Shown in pieces: positions 1 through 13,096 of a DNA stretch of 64,000 nt. The translations under genes were made by a program, and so were the position numbers. Positions within the stretch are counted from its first letter, which is position 1. Each line of letters starts with the position of its first letter. The DNA comes from Nyssa sinensis (Eukaryota; Streptophyta; Magnoliopsida; Cornales; Nyssaceae): positions 6,903,089 through 6,967,088 of the forward strand of contig CM018048.1 in assembly GCA_008638375.1 (NCBI GenBank). The letters are read 5' to 3'. The notes beneath the pieces are model-generated. The model was not told the origin of the DNA. It saw only the letters and a list, made by a program, of their open reading frames with translations, and did no database searches.

Positions 1-3000
1 TACAACTCAAAATATGTCCCAAGGGCCAAAAATCCTCCGTTGTCCATTTCTCCTCCGCTCTTCAAGACTTCATCAAGTCTCAAGTACCAAGAGCCTCATC
101 TGTAATATGATATCCCACGAGGAGTCAGCTCAACTGCTGGTATGACAAAATGCTAATACAAGGAACAAGATTTAAGGCATAGCATGTGCAAGTGTACATT
201 TAGAAGCTATAACCCTCTATGCAATATCAATATGCATAACACACGCATGCAACTCTATGCCACACCCATGTCTCGCTTCACGGCCCTTCCCTGTTGGACA
301 CGAGTTCCAATCATATGTCTCACTTCATGGTCTGTCCCCATTGGAATAAGTACCAATGGCCAATTTTGGGTTTTTCACTACAAGATCTACACCCTCATAA
401 TTCATAGCACCAAAGTGCTCAACTCACGCCATGTTTCCAAGGATTCACACTATGCCAACATGCCTTGATTTTTCTATGCAATTTCAATGAAGTATTTCAT
501 CAAACACATGGTATATGCCTTAAACAATGCAATGTACTTAAAGCAACATTAACTTTTATGTCACAAAACTTTGTCTACATGAACCTAACATGTAATTCAA
601 TCAATTTCACGTATAAACACCTTACACATTCATAACCTTAACAATTTCTTAAGGATCATAAAATACATAAAGTATCAACACATGGAATAAATCATAACTC
701 TCAAACCACAAGAGTTTCTCTACATAAACATAAGCTAGAATGCAATGAATCAAACATATAAATAAGTTACATGTTCATCACTTTGACAAATTCTCAAAGA
801 ACACATAGGTACACAAACTAACAACTTTAGGTTTTCAAAGAAACTACCAACTAAATGACTTTCTAATAGAAAGTAAACATGTAAATCATTCAATCAACAT
901 ATAAAACACTCCTAAACTTAACCATATTCCTTACTTAGCAAACTATCATATCTAAAAGGGTTTTTCTCAACTCTAGGGAGTTGTGTTTATTGTGCAGCCA
1001 AACCAATTAGTGAGAATGTAGCCCTTGATGTGGGGAACAACTTCTTAGAAGGAAGTCTTGTGAAAATCCAAGCCTAGAAGTGTGTTTTGGAAGCTTGAAG
1101 ATTGGAAAACCTAAGTTTTCTCTTCATTTTTCTCCCATGCACGGCTGCTGCTGCTTCTCCAGATCATTTTTGTCATTTTTTTACACTAAGTGCTATATTT
1201 ATAGTCAAGGGGCTAAGGGGGAAAAATGACCCTTTTGCCCTTAATGAGTTCGGGACCCTATTACACTACAACCCGTCCTGAAATGCCTCAATTCGATATT
1301 TTGTTTTAGCCAAAGTTCCTAAATTATTTTAAATGAAAATTTTCAAAAAAATTTATTTTCACCTGCGGCCGGGTTTAGCCGGTTCCACCCGGGATGCCCT
1401 TTTGGTCCAATTTTCAAACTATCTTTGATTAATCTCAAATTTTTACAGGAGGTGTATTTTAACATTATAAACATATTTCTCTTCTATGACATACTCAAAT
1501 TATACTCCTAAACATGACGTATGCCTAATGATGCATGTATAGCACCCTACCAACAAACAGTGCATGAATAGTGCTCTACCGGCAAAAACGAAATTTTTTT
1601 TTCTGATTTTTTAGATCTCTACAACCTTATTCCCCAATTCTCTAGCAAGGGTTCCAGTCACCCTCTCTGACACTAGCGACTGTTGGCGACCATTTCCAAT
1701 GACCTTTCCAACGAGGTTCGACCCCTTTTTTTATGGAGGTTTCATATCCATTTTCAAAAATGGATTTGATACATGTTTGGCTGTCAAACAAAGCTGTTAC
1801 AGTGGCTACTCCGGTGAGCCATGACTTTTTAGCAAGCCCTTATTTTCCTATTTCGTGAGGTTCTAGTAATTGATTTGCTCCCTTTTTCTTCCTATATGTT
1901 TTTTGGAGTTAAATGATTATTTTCCCATTCATAAAACCAAGTAAATTAATAAAAATGCCAACCACCCAAATTATCCAACCGTACCTACAACCTAATATTT
2001 CTCCATGGTCTCTTAACCATTTTTGATGATTTAAATTTCAAAACACTCCAAATGTCATGCTCTTTTGAGCCATGCCATTCGTTTTAAGCTTTAAGCAAGC
2101 TAGTTTAAAAACTCAAATTTCCTATATTTCGGGTTTGAGTTTCTTAGGATTTCCTTAGGTTAATTTCATGTCATTTTCTTCCAATTGTCATCCTTTTCAA
2201 ATGTTAGGTACATGCATGCACTCTAGTTCATCTATAAACAACATGTAACAATGAATGTTCCTTCAAGAGCAAATTTTAATTTTTGAGTGATATACCTTCA
2301 AGTAGTGGGTCTCCTTCCTTTGTGCTTAGTTTCTAAGCTTCTAGGGTTACATGCATGCACAACTTCTTCTTCTTCTTCTTCTTCACTTTTTCTCTCTAAA
2401 ATTCTCTCTATCCGCACACACATGCACATACACACACACTGCATACACTTGGTCTGTTTTAGTCTTTCACGCACACAATATAAAACACACACATATTATA
2501 CATATATATACATATGTCACACACACACACACATATATTTTTGCATGTATTTTAATTGGAGGGAGAGTGGCCCAATGAGGTGTTGGCACCTCAATTTTGA
2601 GCATGTAGACTTGGGGCTTAATAGGGGTTATATATATCTTGTGGGATATATAACATAAAAGTGCTGCAGTCAAGTTGACTATTATTTTTGGTATAAGATT
2701 CTCCCTTATTTTTTTGTCTTAGGTTCAAGTCTTTTGGCCAACACTTTTGGCCTTATTTTCTCTTTTTTTCTCTTCCTATGCCTTGTTTAGCATTTTGGGT
2801 GTGTTTGTTGAATTTTTGAAGTGTGTTTCAATTGTCCTAAAATCTTTTGGTATTCTCATCATGTTTTTTATTTTGTGTGTCATCTACATGTCATTAATTT
2901 TATTTTTGACACGTTACATCGTGTTTAGTTTATACCAAAAATATATTATATTTATCAAAAAATTCTTGGTTAAATTTGTTTTGTTTGCGTATCGCGCTAA

Positions 3001-3147
3001 TTTCGCCTAATTACACTTCGTGCACTAATTTTAATATTTACGGGCTACCAATTTCAATTTAAGATGTCTAAAATTAATATATAATTTATTTCATAAAAAA
3101 TGAGCATTAACGTAAATTACTTTGCCTCATTGGGTCGGGATACTACA
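1..3147 (-). mobile_element. Long LTR (family 1), minus orientation, partial
   Basis: On the minus strand this begins at 3147 with TGTAGTATCCCGACCC, a terminus of the TGTAATACCC type, and runs off the left edge, so its far end is not seen. Bases 1-1610 are the inverted counterpart of about 6360-7990: the same AGGGCAAAA-type block, the same mirrored GTGCATGAATAGTGC motif and the same TGTACAC/CATATGC segment. It carries a CA/TA-rich microsatellite block (2400-2545) and a GAA run near 2365, as other copies of this family do here. Family known: very long LTRs of plant Ty3/gypsy elements, probably chromovirus Tekay/Del-like; that lineage is an inference. No coding domain is visible inside. Confidence 0.7.
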
Positions 3148-3259
3148 CCCATTTTTCATTTTAAGGGCTTCAATTCTGTTTCTTTTTACTCTTTTGAGGG
3201 TTATAACATGAAAGAACCTAGTATTTCTGTCACCCAAGGCGTTAGACATTGACTTTTAA

Positions 3260-3975
3260 AACCAAAGGAGTTCTTGTTTCAAAATAGTATTATACTCACA
3301 GATTAGCTTAAGTTCAAGAATACTAAGATTATGTGAGTGATGTGCCAAAAGGCTCGTTGAACTCCTTCTAATCTAGCAAACGGTATTCTTTTATTTATGA
3401 AGATATTTCCAAAAGGGGAGATGTTCCATCATTTGGCCTTAGTTTTAAAATATGGGATAACATCAAGCATATTTTCTTTGGCCTTTCATACACTGGCTAC
3501 CACCTCTTTAAAAACTGGGTGTGAAAACTAAGAACCTCACATCTAAAAGGTTTAACTAAGTTAGGGATAAGATCAATCATACAATCTATGTAGACTACGA
3601 TATGAGAGTGATCTAAAGATGTATATGGAAAATTTCTCACCAAGGCTTCCAGAAACTTCAACATCCAAGCTTCATTGACTAGTTCTCTATCCAATCTTTC
3701 TCTGGTACTTGTTGGTCCTTGTTTGCCATTTGGCCACATCAACTTGGGACCTTTCTATCAAGTTCCATAAGATTATATTGATCCATGTTACTTCTAAATT
3801 TATCACATCTGGTGTTACTGGTCACATTTCCACTTCTTTGTTTTGATGAGTTTGCTATGTCATTGAAATGCCCCGATGCCAACCACAGAAAAGATGAGGA
3901 TATGAAGATGGAAGCCATGTTATTCTATAAGGCTTCACTAATTTTAGGGTTTGGACTACCATAGACAAACGAGAA
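3260..3975 (-). pseudogene. L1-type LINE ORF2 endonuclease remnant
   Basis: The minus-strand translation reads, with several stops and frame changes, like the C-terminal half of a plant L1 apurinic-type endonuclease. In order: VYGSP, then WLASGHFNDIAN (family form: the GDFN box), then PNGKQGPTSTRERLDREL, then a tryptophan-bearing stretch, then SLDHSHIVV (the family SDH box with Ser-Asp-His changed to Leu-Asp-His), then a weak RLEGVQRAF. This order and spacing are those of non-LTR retrotransposon ORF2. The copy is dead. Sequence further toward its 3' end is lost at the LTR that ends at 3147. The gag-like part lies just to the right in the opposite orientation. Confidence 0.75.
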
Positions 3976-4529
3976 AATCCAATCATTGTAGTTTTAAAGA
4001 GAAATGACACTATATATATATATATATCACCTGATCAGTGGAGCCAAACATCTTAACAACCACTGAATTCGGGTACCTTAAAAGCCAAATACCCCATTTT
4101 CTTCCATTAGATTCCATAAAGAAGTAGTGAATGAAGCCCAGATTGGAAAAGAAGCTCCCATGGAGTTACTCTAAATTATCAATTCTGTTAGGATGTCCAC
4201 CATTGGGTTGTGAGTTTGTACCAAGTCTTTGAAGGTGCGTTGAAGAGTTTCAATTTTGACACCTTTACAGTTTCATGGTAAGATCTTCATGGAAAATATG
4301 TCTTGGATACGAACACGCATTGGATCAAATATCATATTCATAGACTATGTTAGTCGTCTTAATTACTCTGACGTATCTATTACCTGTAGTTGGGATTTTG
4401 CTACATTCCTTACATATGTCTCCACCACCATTCTCACAAAATTCACCTTCCATAAAACCTTATAAAGGTGCTTTAGATTGCTCTATGTTCTCTCTTTGAA
4501 TATGACTATTAAACCCCCACCTTATCTAA

Positions 4530-5530
4530 TAAGGGCCTAGCAGCTAACAGAGCTCAAGGGGAAGTCACCAAAGGGAAGGAACTACCTTGAGCAGAGCACC
4601 GAGAAAGCAAAAATGAACCAAGAATCCTTTAATAAAATGGATCAAAAAAGGGATCCTCCAAGCCATGATGGTTTAGGGGAACCCATGAGTGGATGACAAC
4701 ATCAGTCAGTTGTCGACAAAGAAATTCTTTTGAGAAGCTTTGATCGAGTACAAGAAGCAAACAGATTCTACAATCCTATCTTGGACGAGCCTTGATCAGA
4801 TGATGATCTAAAGGAGCTTAATGAGGAGTGCCATAACGATGAAGATATAATTGGAGATGAAGATGAGAATAACTAGGACTGCCATAGAGTCATTCTTTTC
4901 AATAGAACAACAAGCAGGATCAAGCAACCATAGAAAAATAGCTTAATAGTCAAGCTAATAGGCAAGTCCATTGGATACAAGCTTCTAATCTATAGAGTCA
5001 CTAAGCTTTAGGCTTTACAATGGGACTTTTATGTCATTGATCTAAGCTATGCTTACATCATGTTCAAGTTTAATCTATTAGAGGACTATGTCCATATCTA
5101 TTCAGGTGGTCCATGGATCATTCTTGACCAATACCTAACTATTTGGAAGTGGGGACTGGACTTTAAGCTGTCGTAGGCAAGGATAGTGAAAACAGTCACG
5201 TGGATTCGTCTTCCAGAGCTACCCATCAAATATTATGATGAATGAGTCCTATTCAAAATAGGTAAACAATTCAAAAAACCTTTTAAGACTGATGTTAATA
5301 CAACGATCTCAACCAGAGGCAAATATGCTCGATTGTGTGTCGAAATAGATATCACAAAGTCTTTGGTTAATCATTTTTTATAGGACTAAAAACATATGGA
5401 ATGGAATACAAATCTATAGATATAGTGTGTTTTGAGTGTCGAAGAGTGGGTCACTCTAAGGACATTTTCGTGCAAAGAAAGAATACCAACCAAAACATGA
5501 GTAACACCCAGAATATGGTGATTAGCGCTA
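4530..5530 (+). pseudogene. L1-type LINE ORF1 remnant (DUF4283 plus CCHC knuckle)
   Basis: The plus-strand translation near 5060-5480 matches the plant L1 gag-like ORF1: GGPWIILDQYLTIWKW, then VTWIRLPELPIKYYDE, RGKYARLCVEIDI, and the knuckle CFECRRVGHSKD (5428-5463). These are the DUF4283 nucleic-acid-binding domain and the zf-CCHC_4 knuckle. Stops interrupt it, and the fourth zinc ligand is replaced by Phe. From 4530 to 5040 the reading is acidic and coding-like but unmatched. The piece is non-functional. It points right, while the endonuclease remnant on its left points left. Confidence 0.75.
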
Positions 5531-6304
5531 GTGAAGCTAAGAATAGTCATGATGGGCCTGCCAACTCAGTGGAGAAATAATTAGAACTAACTGAACAAAG
5601 GTATGGCCTATAGATGTTAGTTTAGAAGAAACAAAAGGAAAGTAAGGGCCTCCAAAGACAACCCAATTGGGCCTTATGAAACACCACAAAGATCTGGGCC
5701 CGTGTGGGTCTAAATTTAATGTCCTAACACAATAGGGAAAATCTAGGTAACAACATCCAAACAACTGGCAAACACTCATGGGAAACCTAACCTCATTCAT
5801 CGTCAAGATATAGATATACATGGCCACAATAACAAATGTAATACCCACCCCTAGTAAAATGGGCAATTTAGGATAATGTGTTGAAAATTATATCAATAAA
5901 AAAATCTTTTCAAATTCTTTAAATACTAAGCAGTAAAATGACTTGAACTAGGGACAGGAACTAACCCAATCCAATAATGGACCATAACCCTAATTAGGCC
6001 TTCACCTAAAGTGGGATTAAAATTCAATCTAACCATAGGTCAACCTAACCTGACCTAGGTTAATGAGACTATTGGTTAAGTGATCAATATATCACTAATT
6101 TAATGTGGGGTAAAATATTATGAATTATTAAATAAAATAATTATTTAATAATTATAAAAATAGATAAAATATAAAAAAAATACATAAAATGTTAAGAAAA
6201 ATATATAAATTTTCTATAAATCATGTGACCTACATATGATATTAGAAACTCAAATACACACACTTAAGTGTGTATATACATGTATATATGGATATATATA
6301 TATG

Positions 6305-9261
6305 TGTGTGTGTGTATGTGTGTGTGTGTGTAAAGATTTGAAAAATCAAAATAAATTTTTTTTTTTTGCTAGTAGGGCACTATTCATGCACTGTTTGCCG
6401 ATTAGGCGTTATACATGCATTATTTATGCATAAGTCATGTTTAGAAGTATAATTTGAGTATTCCATAGAAGAGAAACATGCTTAGAATATTAAAATACAA
6501 CTCCTGTGAGAATTTGAGCCTAAACGAAAATAGTTTAAAAAATGGACCCAAAGAAGGCATCTCGGGTGGCCCGAGTGGGCCCAGGCGAAACCGCCAACAA
6601 GAGAAAATAATTTTTTTGAAAAATTTTCATTTAAAATAATTTTAAGAACTTTGAATAAATTAGAATTTCAAATTGAGGAGTTTCGGGATGGGTTGTAGTG
6701 TAATGGGATTCCGAACTCATTAAGGGCAAAATGGTCTTTTTACCCCTTAGCCCCTTTACTATAAATAGGACCCCTTAGTGTAAAAATTTCATAATTTAGT
6801 CTGGATAAAACATAGCAGCTCATTCATGGCGAGAAAGGTGAAGAAAACCTAGAATTTTTCAACTTTCAAGCCTCCAAAACTCATCTCTAGGCTAGGATTT
6901 TCATAAGGCTTCCTTCTAGGAAGTTGTTCCCCATGTCAAGGGCTACATTCTTATGGATTAGTTCAGCTGCACAGCGAGTACAACTCCCTAGGGTTGAGAA
7001 AAACCCTTTTAGGTATGATATTTTGCTAAGTAATGAACAAAGTTGAGTTTTTTTGCACTTTTATGAGTTGATTGAATGATTTGTATGTTTACTTGTTGTT
7101 AGAAAGTCACTTAGGATGTAGTTACTTTGAAAAACTAGAGTTAGTAGTTTGTGTACTTGTGTGTTCTTTGAGAATTGTCAAAGTAATGAACATGTAACTT
7201 AAATACATGTTTAATTCGTTGCATTGTGACTTATGTTCATGTGGATGAAGTCTTGTGTTTTGAAAGATATGGTTTGTTTAATACATTAATGCTTTGTGTA
7301 ATTATGTATTCTTTGAGAATTGGTAAAGTAATAGACATGTGATATGATTATATGTTTAATTGATTGTATTATGGTATATGTTCATGTGGAAGAAGTTTTG
7401 TGATTTGGAAGTTATAGTTTACTTCATGTATGATGCATGATTTAAGGTATATTCCATGTATTTGATGAAATGCTTCATTGAAAATTGTATAGAAAAATCA
7501 AGGCATCTTGGCATACGTGAATTTTTGAAAACATAGTATGGGTTGAGCACTTCGGTGCTATGCATTATGAGGGTGTAGATCCTATGGTGAAAAACCCAAA
7601 ATTGGCCATTGCATTGGTGTCCGCTAATCCAACGGGAGCGATCCGTGAAACGGGTGTTGGTACTCGCTGATCCAAGGGGAGCGATCCGTGAAACGAGACA
7701 TGGGTGTGGCATAGAGTTGCATGTGTGTGTCATACATATTGTCATTGCATTGCATTGATGAATTGAAAGGCATATAATTTATAAATGTACACTTTGCATA
7801 TGCCACGCCTTAACTTTGTTCTTTACATTAGCATTATGTCATACTGGTCCGTCGTGCTTACTTTATACGGGATTACATATTATATATGAGACTCCCAGCA
7901 CTTGAGACTTGATGAGGTCTTGAAGCTTAGAGGGAGAAGTGGACTTTGAATAACATTTGGCCCTTAGGGCATATTTTTGAGTTGTATGAGGGCATAAACC
8001 CTAAGAGATATGTAATTAACTTGTAAAATCTTGTGTAGTATGAAAACTATGGGCAAGGCCCTATATTTGTAATGAGCATGAGGTTGTGACATTTTGAATT
8101 TCAAGTATATGTGTATATGGTGGATTGTATGTTTTAAATGATGTATGAATGTTTAATTGAATTAAAGGATGTGGTTTGGTTGCTAGTTTGAGAATAGTGG
8201 ACTGTGTTGAGAAATATTAGGTGAAAAAAGCTTAGAAAACAAAGGAAACTATGGCGAAAGTTTTCAAAATATAGCAACTAGATTGAATGGAGTGGGAGAG
8301 CTTGTCTAGATTTTCTAAGTAGGAAAATAAATGACTTAAAAAGAAAAAGAAAGGTAAGGAAATGGAAATAAAGGCCAATTAGTCTAAAAGTTACTTAAGG
8401 TCGAAAAATAAGGGAAAATGGTAAAATGGTCATTTTACATGTTATAGGGCCCCACACCAAGTTTGGTGATGAAATAAATTGAAATGGGTGTAAAAATGTC
8501 AAAATCAAGATTTTAGGCCAAAGTTAGAATTTTGGCACTATGGCAATTTAGCTACTGGTTTACTGTAGCTGTGAATAGTAAACTAGTAGCCCAGCAGACC
8601 AACCCAACCTAGCCCGCACGCCCTACTGCCTGGCTGAGCACGCGTGCCCTGCGCACCCCCCCCACGTTTGCCCATGCCCATGCCCTTGCATGCTGCCTTG
8701 CCATGCGCGCCCAGCCTTGACAGCTCCTTGACACTAGCCTTTGGCCACCCTTTTGAGCCATGTTTGTCCACCCCTTTTGAGCTATGTTTGGCCACCCTTT
8801 TGGGCTATGTTTGGCCAATCCTTAAGCCATGTTTGGCCATCCTTTTGGGCCATGTTTGGTCACCCTATTGGGCCATGTTTGGCCACTCTTATGGGCCATG
8901 TTTGGCCACTTCCTTAGACTACCTTAGGTAAAACTTTTGACCTATTCTTGGCCTATGTCTTAGGGCATTTGGGACCCATTTGAGCCATTACTCCAATGCA
9001 TATTTAGAGACATTTTGAGGCTATCTTGGAGGCCATTCTTGAGCATGACTTAGACTAATTTTGAATATTGGTTGGAGGAGATATTTGAATTGGCATTAGA
9101 AAACTATTTGGGCAAGTCTAGTAGCAAGTTTTCATTTTTAATTTTAGAAAAACATGAGGAAATAAATGAATAATCAACTAAATCTATTTAATTGTCTTTT
9201 ATTTATTTTTCTTAACTCATTTCACTCATTCCCTAGGTTTATGAAAATTCGGGGCGTGACA
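6305..9261 (+). mobile_element. Nested long LTR inside 5837-12121
   Basis: Ends at 9261 with CGGGGCGTGACA and is followed by ATATG (9262-9266). ATATG also sits at 6300-6304, just before a TG-repeat, so a TG...CA element with a 5 bp ATATG duplication is consistent. That left flank lies in a TA/TG microsatellite, so the match could be chance. The usual TGTAATACCC start is missing, so the copy is 5'-truncated or its start was overwritten by microsatellite growth. Bases 6360-7990 are the inverted counterpart of 1-1610. The short reading frames inside do not resemble any protein family. Confidence 0.5.
8735..8915 (+). repeat. Tandem repeat, about 30 bp unit, CCATGTTTGGCCA-like
   Basis: Seven to eight imperfect copies of a unit built around GGGCCATGTTTGGCCACCCT lie in a row inside the nested LTR. 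The unit is the most GC-rich stretch nearby. The peptides it could encode are repetitive and not family-like. Confidence 0.85.
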
Positions 9262-11154
9262 ATATGTGTGATGAAAATTTATAAAATCAAGAAAGGTGAG
9301 GGTAAGTATTCAAGTTGCTGCAGAGAGGCTCAGATGCATAGTCACTCAAGTCTCACACATATACAAACTCAAAGTCCTATACATACAAAGTTGAGAGAGA
9401 GAAAGGGAGAAGTTCCGTGAAGAAGAAAGGGCTGAGACTGCTTGGACAGAGAGGGGAGAAGAAATAAAATTTAGGGAATCAGCTAAAATAGGTTAAAACT
9501 TGTTTCTTTTGCTCCCTTTAGTTTTCTGTATGTTCAATAAATAGATTAGGGCTTATTCAAGGGTTTGAAAAACCTTAGGAATTAGGACAAACTGCCATTG
9601 ACTGTTCGGGTCTGAAATCGATGGAAACCAAACTAGTTTCTAACACTTGGAATATAAACCACATGCCAAAAGATGCACAAAATAACAAAAATTGTAGGAA
9701 ATGGTCCAAGGACCAAATAGAACCGACCTTGAATAGTAAAGGGGTTAGATTCGAATCATATTAAAAACAAGTTTAAACCTTAGTTTTATAAATGAATGAT
9801 GAAACCTTGTGATCTAAAGATCACAACAAACCAAACCACACATGATTTAGTGAAGACACGAACAAGAACAAGGCTTCGATGCAATGCAGCCATAGGAGCT
9901 TGGACTGAGCTACCTAGTGTGAGTTAAAACATAAAATGAATGCGAAAACTTATGTTCAGGGACCTAGAAACCCATTGGGATTGAAAGCAAAAAAGAAAAG
10001 GGTTTGGAAATGCACAAAATAAGAACTGAAATTCTAGCGTTTTGATAGCTATAGTAATCGTAAAATGAGGGAGACGATGAATAGTGTCGAACCTTAGGTC
10101 AGCTCGGTAACGGGTATGGGTTAGCCTGAGAATAAGACTGGATCTCTGATTAATTGAACGACGTCAGTTTGACACATAGGTTTTTATTAAAACCATAAGT
10201 AAAACATTGTCTTTTTGCTTACGCCATACTAGACACTCTACTAGCATACTAGACCGGACCAAAGATGTCAATTCTGAACGATTTTGTGCCGATTCATTTA
10301 TAATGTATCTGGACTAGTCAATTTTTGAAAAAAATCAAAGGGTTCAATGAGAAACCCTAAAACCTTGAACCAGTATTTTCCTTACTTACATTCTGACCCT
10401 CCAAGAGTTTAGGAAAATTTAACTAAGGCCCAATTAAAATGAAAATTAATTTAAAAATACCTTTCTAAATTTAAAAAAAAATGATTATTTTAAAATAATA
10501 AATTACAAAAGCTTCCCTAAAGTTATCAAAAAGACAATTTTGCCCCTAAACAAATGTAAAAATGACAATTACTTTCCTAGAAAATATATTTACCATAATT
10601 AATGCTACAAATGACCAAATTAAGATTCGAAAAAGCCTAACCTAAGGTTTCTCAGTACTATGGACCCAAGGTGAGGTCCGTTTTAACAAATAAATTTTCT
10701 AAATATATAAATGAAGATCGATAGACACAGTTTAAGTGCAACTTTGCAGTTTTAGTTAAGCAGTCAAACGAACACAAAAAATTATGAAACTTCATACTTA
10801 AGATTTTATGACTATTTTGGACTCAGTGGTGAAGCCCATTTTGCCAAATGAGACTTGTAAAGTATAAGTCTTTAAGAAATATACCCTTAAAAGTAGTACT
10901 TAATGAGTATTAATCACTTTTATAGGACTTGAGGATGCAAGGAACAGTCAAGGAAATGATTAATAGCTAAGAAGTCAGCCTAAGGTGAGTAACCCTGGAC
11001 CTTAAAATAAAGATATTTTTCAAGAAATATAGTTCTTTTACAACTTTATGACATTTTTCATACTACTATGTTAAATGTTTTAGCTTTATGACGATTTTGA
11101 GAATATTGCGACAAATATTTGAATTGCATACTTTTAAGTAGTATCTCTCTAAAT

Positions 11155-11365
11155 GTTTTATAACATGGATACCTTAATGAAAGTAGCATGTCTTAAATGT
11201 TTTATAACATGGATACCTTAATGAAAGTTTTGGAAGTATGTTTTAAATGTCATTTTATATGTCACCTTTATGAACTCTGCTAGGGGTAAAGAGCCAATCA
11301 GCATGAACCGTGTTGGGGGTAAAAAGCCAGTCGACATGAACCTTGTTAGGGGTAGAGAGCCAGTT
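11155..11365 (+). repeat. Two adjacent tandem duplications in the LTR
   Basis: First, a block containing ATGTTTTATAACATGGATAC is present twice (about 11148-11229). Second, three copies of about 45 bp centred on GGGGTAAAGAGCCA follow (11280-11360). They occupy a position comparable to the 70 bp repeats in the LTR at 41429-45038. Confidence 0.7.
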
Positions 11366-12237
11366 GACTTCCAGTAAGTCTTTATAGTAGGCAAGGTAAG
11401 GCATGAGCTCTAAATTACTACCAGTTACCATGTGACAACCTATGGTCCCAAGGCACAAACTTTAAGAATGTTTTGACATGTATTATCTTATCATTGACAT
11501 TTTTTTGTTACAAATTTTATGATATGATGTTTTATCTTGCAAAACTATATGGCACAAGATCTTGCATGATTTTAGAAAATAATCTTACAAATTTTAGTTA
11601 TATGTTTATATTTATTTTTAAAGAATGCCAATAGCTTTTAGTATAACTTCTTTTAACTATTATCTATGAAAGTTTATGAAAGCTTACTAAAAGAGGTTTA
11701 CAGAAACCCATGATGGGGGAATTGTGTTACTCACGAGCTTTTCATTAAGCTTACAGGATTTTATCCTGCATTTTTCAAGTGATAGCCTAAATAGTTTAGG
11801 GTAGATTACAACCATTTTGGAGGAGATCTTGGATTTTGACTTACGTCATCTATCTTGTATTAAGAATGCCGAGAAATGTTTTTACAAGCTGTAATATTTA
11901 GATTTCAATGTAATATAATGAACCAAAATCTAGTTTATGCTTTGTCATGTTTTATTTTTGCTGCTATGTATAGTTATGAATGCATAAATTTCTGTACTAG
12001 TCAAGAGGCCTTTGATTGGACACGTCATCAATATGCTATAAAAGGGTTAGTACATTGGTGAGGTACCTAATTGGCCGGTCATTATTCCTAATCGGTATAG
12101 GATGGGGTTTGGAATGTGACAACAAAAGCATTGGCTAAAGGCCCCATGTGAAGGTACCGGTGTTATGATAATCTTAACTAACTAAATTCATATAAACTGT
12201 CATGCTACGGAAGTTAGAGGTCATGATCCAATCCCTT

Positions 12238-12709
12238 AGGGATGGCAACAGGGTGGGGGACCCCTTCTTTAATCTCGTCTTGTGAAAAAAGTTGCTCTTT
12301 AAACCCATTTAAACCCCATGATAGCAAGGACAGTTCTTATCGGAGCTTCCCATTTATTTTTAAACTTTTATTTATTTATTTATTTATTTAATTAATTATA
12401 ATTAACATATATCAAACAAAACATTAAATGAGTTAAAATAAGGAATATGCATGTTAATAGAAAATTAGAATGGCATTATTTTATTTTTTAGACATATAAC
12501 TATATTAATTTTGTCTAAACTTCTAATGAATGACTAAAAATTATTATTATAAATATTGATTATGTAGTATACATTTTTATTTTTATTATTTTATTTTATA
12601 TAATTGGAGTAGGATAGACACCTTCACACTAAACATAACTTCCCTCACATTTGTTATATTAAAAACAAGACATGCTGAGTTTCAAAAGGGTGTTAAATTG
12701 TCATCCCTA
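12238..12709. mobile_element. hAT-like MITE (putative)
   Basis: Ends TAGGGATGGCAAC at left and TTGTCATCCCTA at right are imperfect terminal inverted repeats. The 8 bp outside are AATCCCTT (12230-12237) and CCTCCCTT (12710-12717), six of eight identical, as expected for an aged hAT-type target duplication. The interior is AT-rich and non-coding. hAT assignment rests only on the 8 bp flank and end sequence. Confidence 0.45.
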
Positions 12710-13096
12710 CCTCCCTTACCCTAAGTCAACTCTCCCTTTTCTCCCTCTATTATCCGAAATGACCTTGGCCCTTATGGTGAGAGCAACCAAGTGATTGTGC
12801 AATTCCCTACTGCCAAACTATAAAAAAGATAGGACAAATGCAAGCGACAAAGACAAATATGGACCTGTTCAGGTATAGCCACGGATATGGAGATTAATGA
12901 GGAAGATCATTTCCTAGACAACGATATCAACATTGCAGATAGTAGGCCATTCATTTGCCAACTGCCCTTTTAGCACACCAATCTTTCAATCTAACCCTAA
13001 TTACACCACGGAGGTTCAACTTCACCAACCCTCACCGCTATACTTATCTCTCTCCTTACCTCCACCCACCCCACAACCGTACTTTAACATCACATA

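Larger units (their letters stand above)
5837..12121 (+). mobile_element. Long LTR (family 1), plus orientation, with nested insertion
   Basis: Starts TGTAATACCC at 5837, ends GGAATGTGACA at 12121, and is flanked by identical ACAAA at 5832-5836 and 12122-12126, the 5 bp duplication expected of an LTR element. The interior contains a second family-type end (CGGGGCGTGACA, 9251-9261). The outer element therefore seems to be 5837-6304 plus 9267-12121, with another LTR between. The order microsatellite, GA-rich block, AAGGTGAGTAA-like motif and 3' repeats fits the other copies. No gag or pol frame is present, so this is probably a solo LTR. Seen directly: termini and flanks. Inferred: solo-LTR status and nesting. 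Confidence 0.65.

Noticed and set aside
8583..8931. Overlapping frames on both strands around the CCATGTTTGGCCA repeat.
   Set aside because: Periodic peptides produced by a 30 bp tandem repeat in an LTR.
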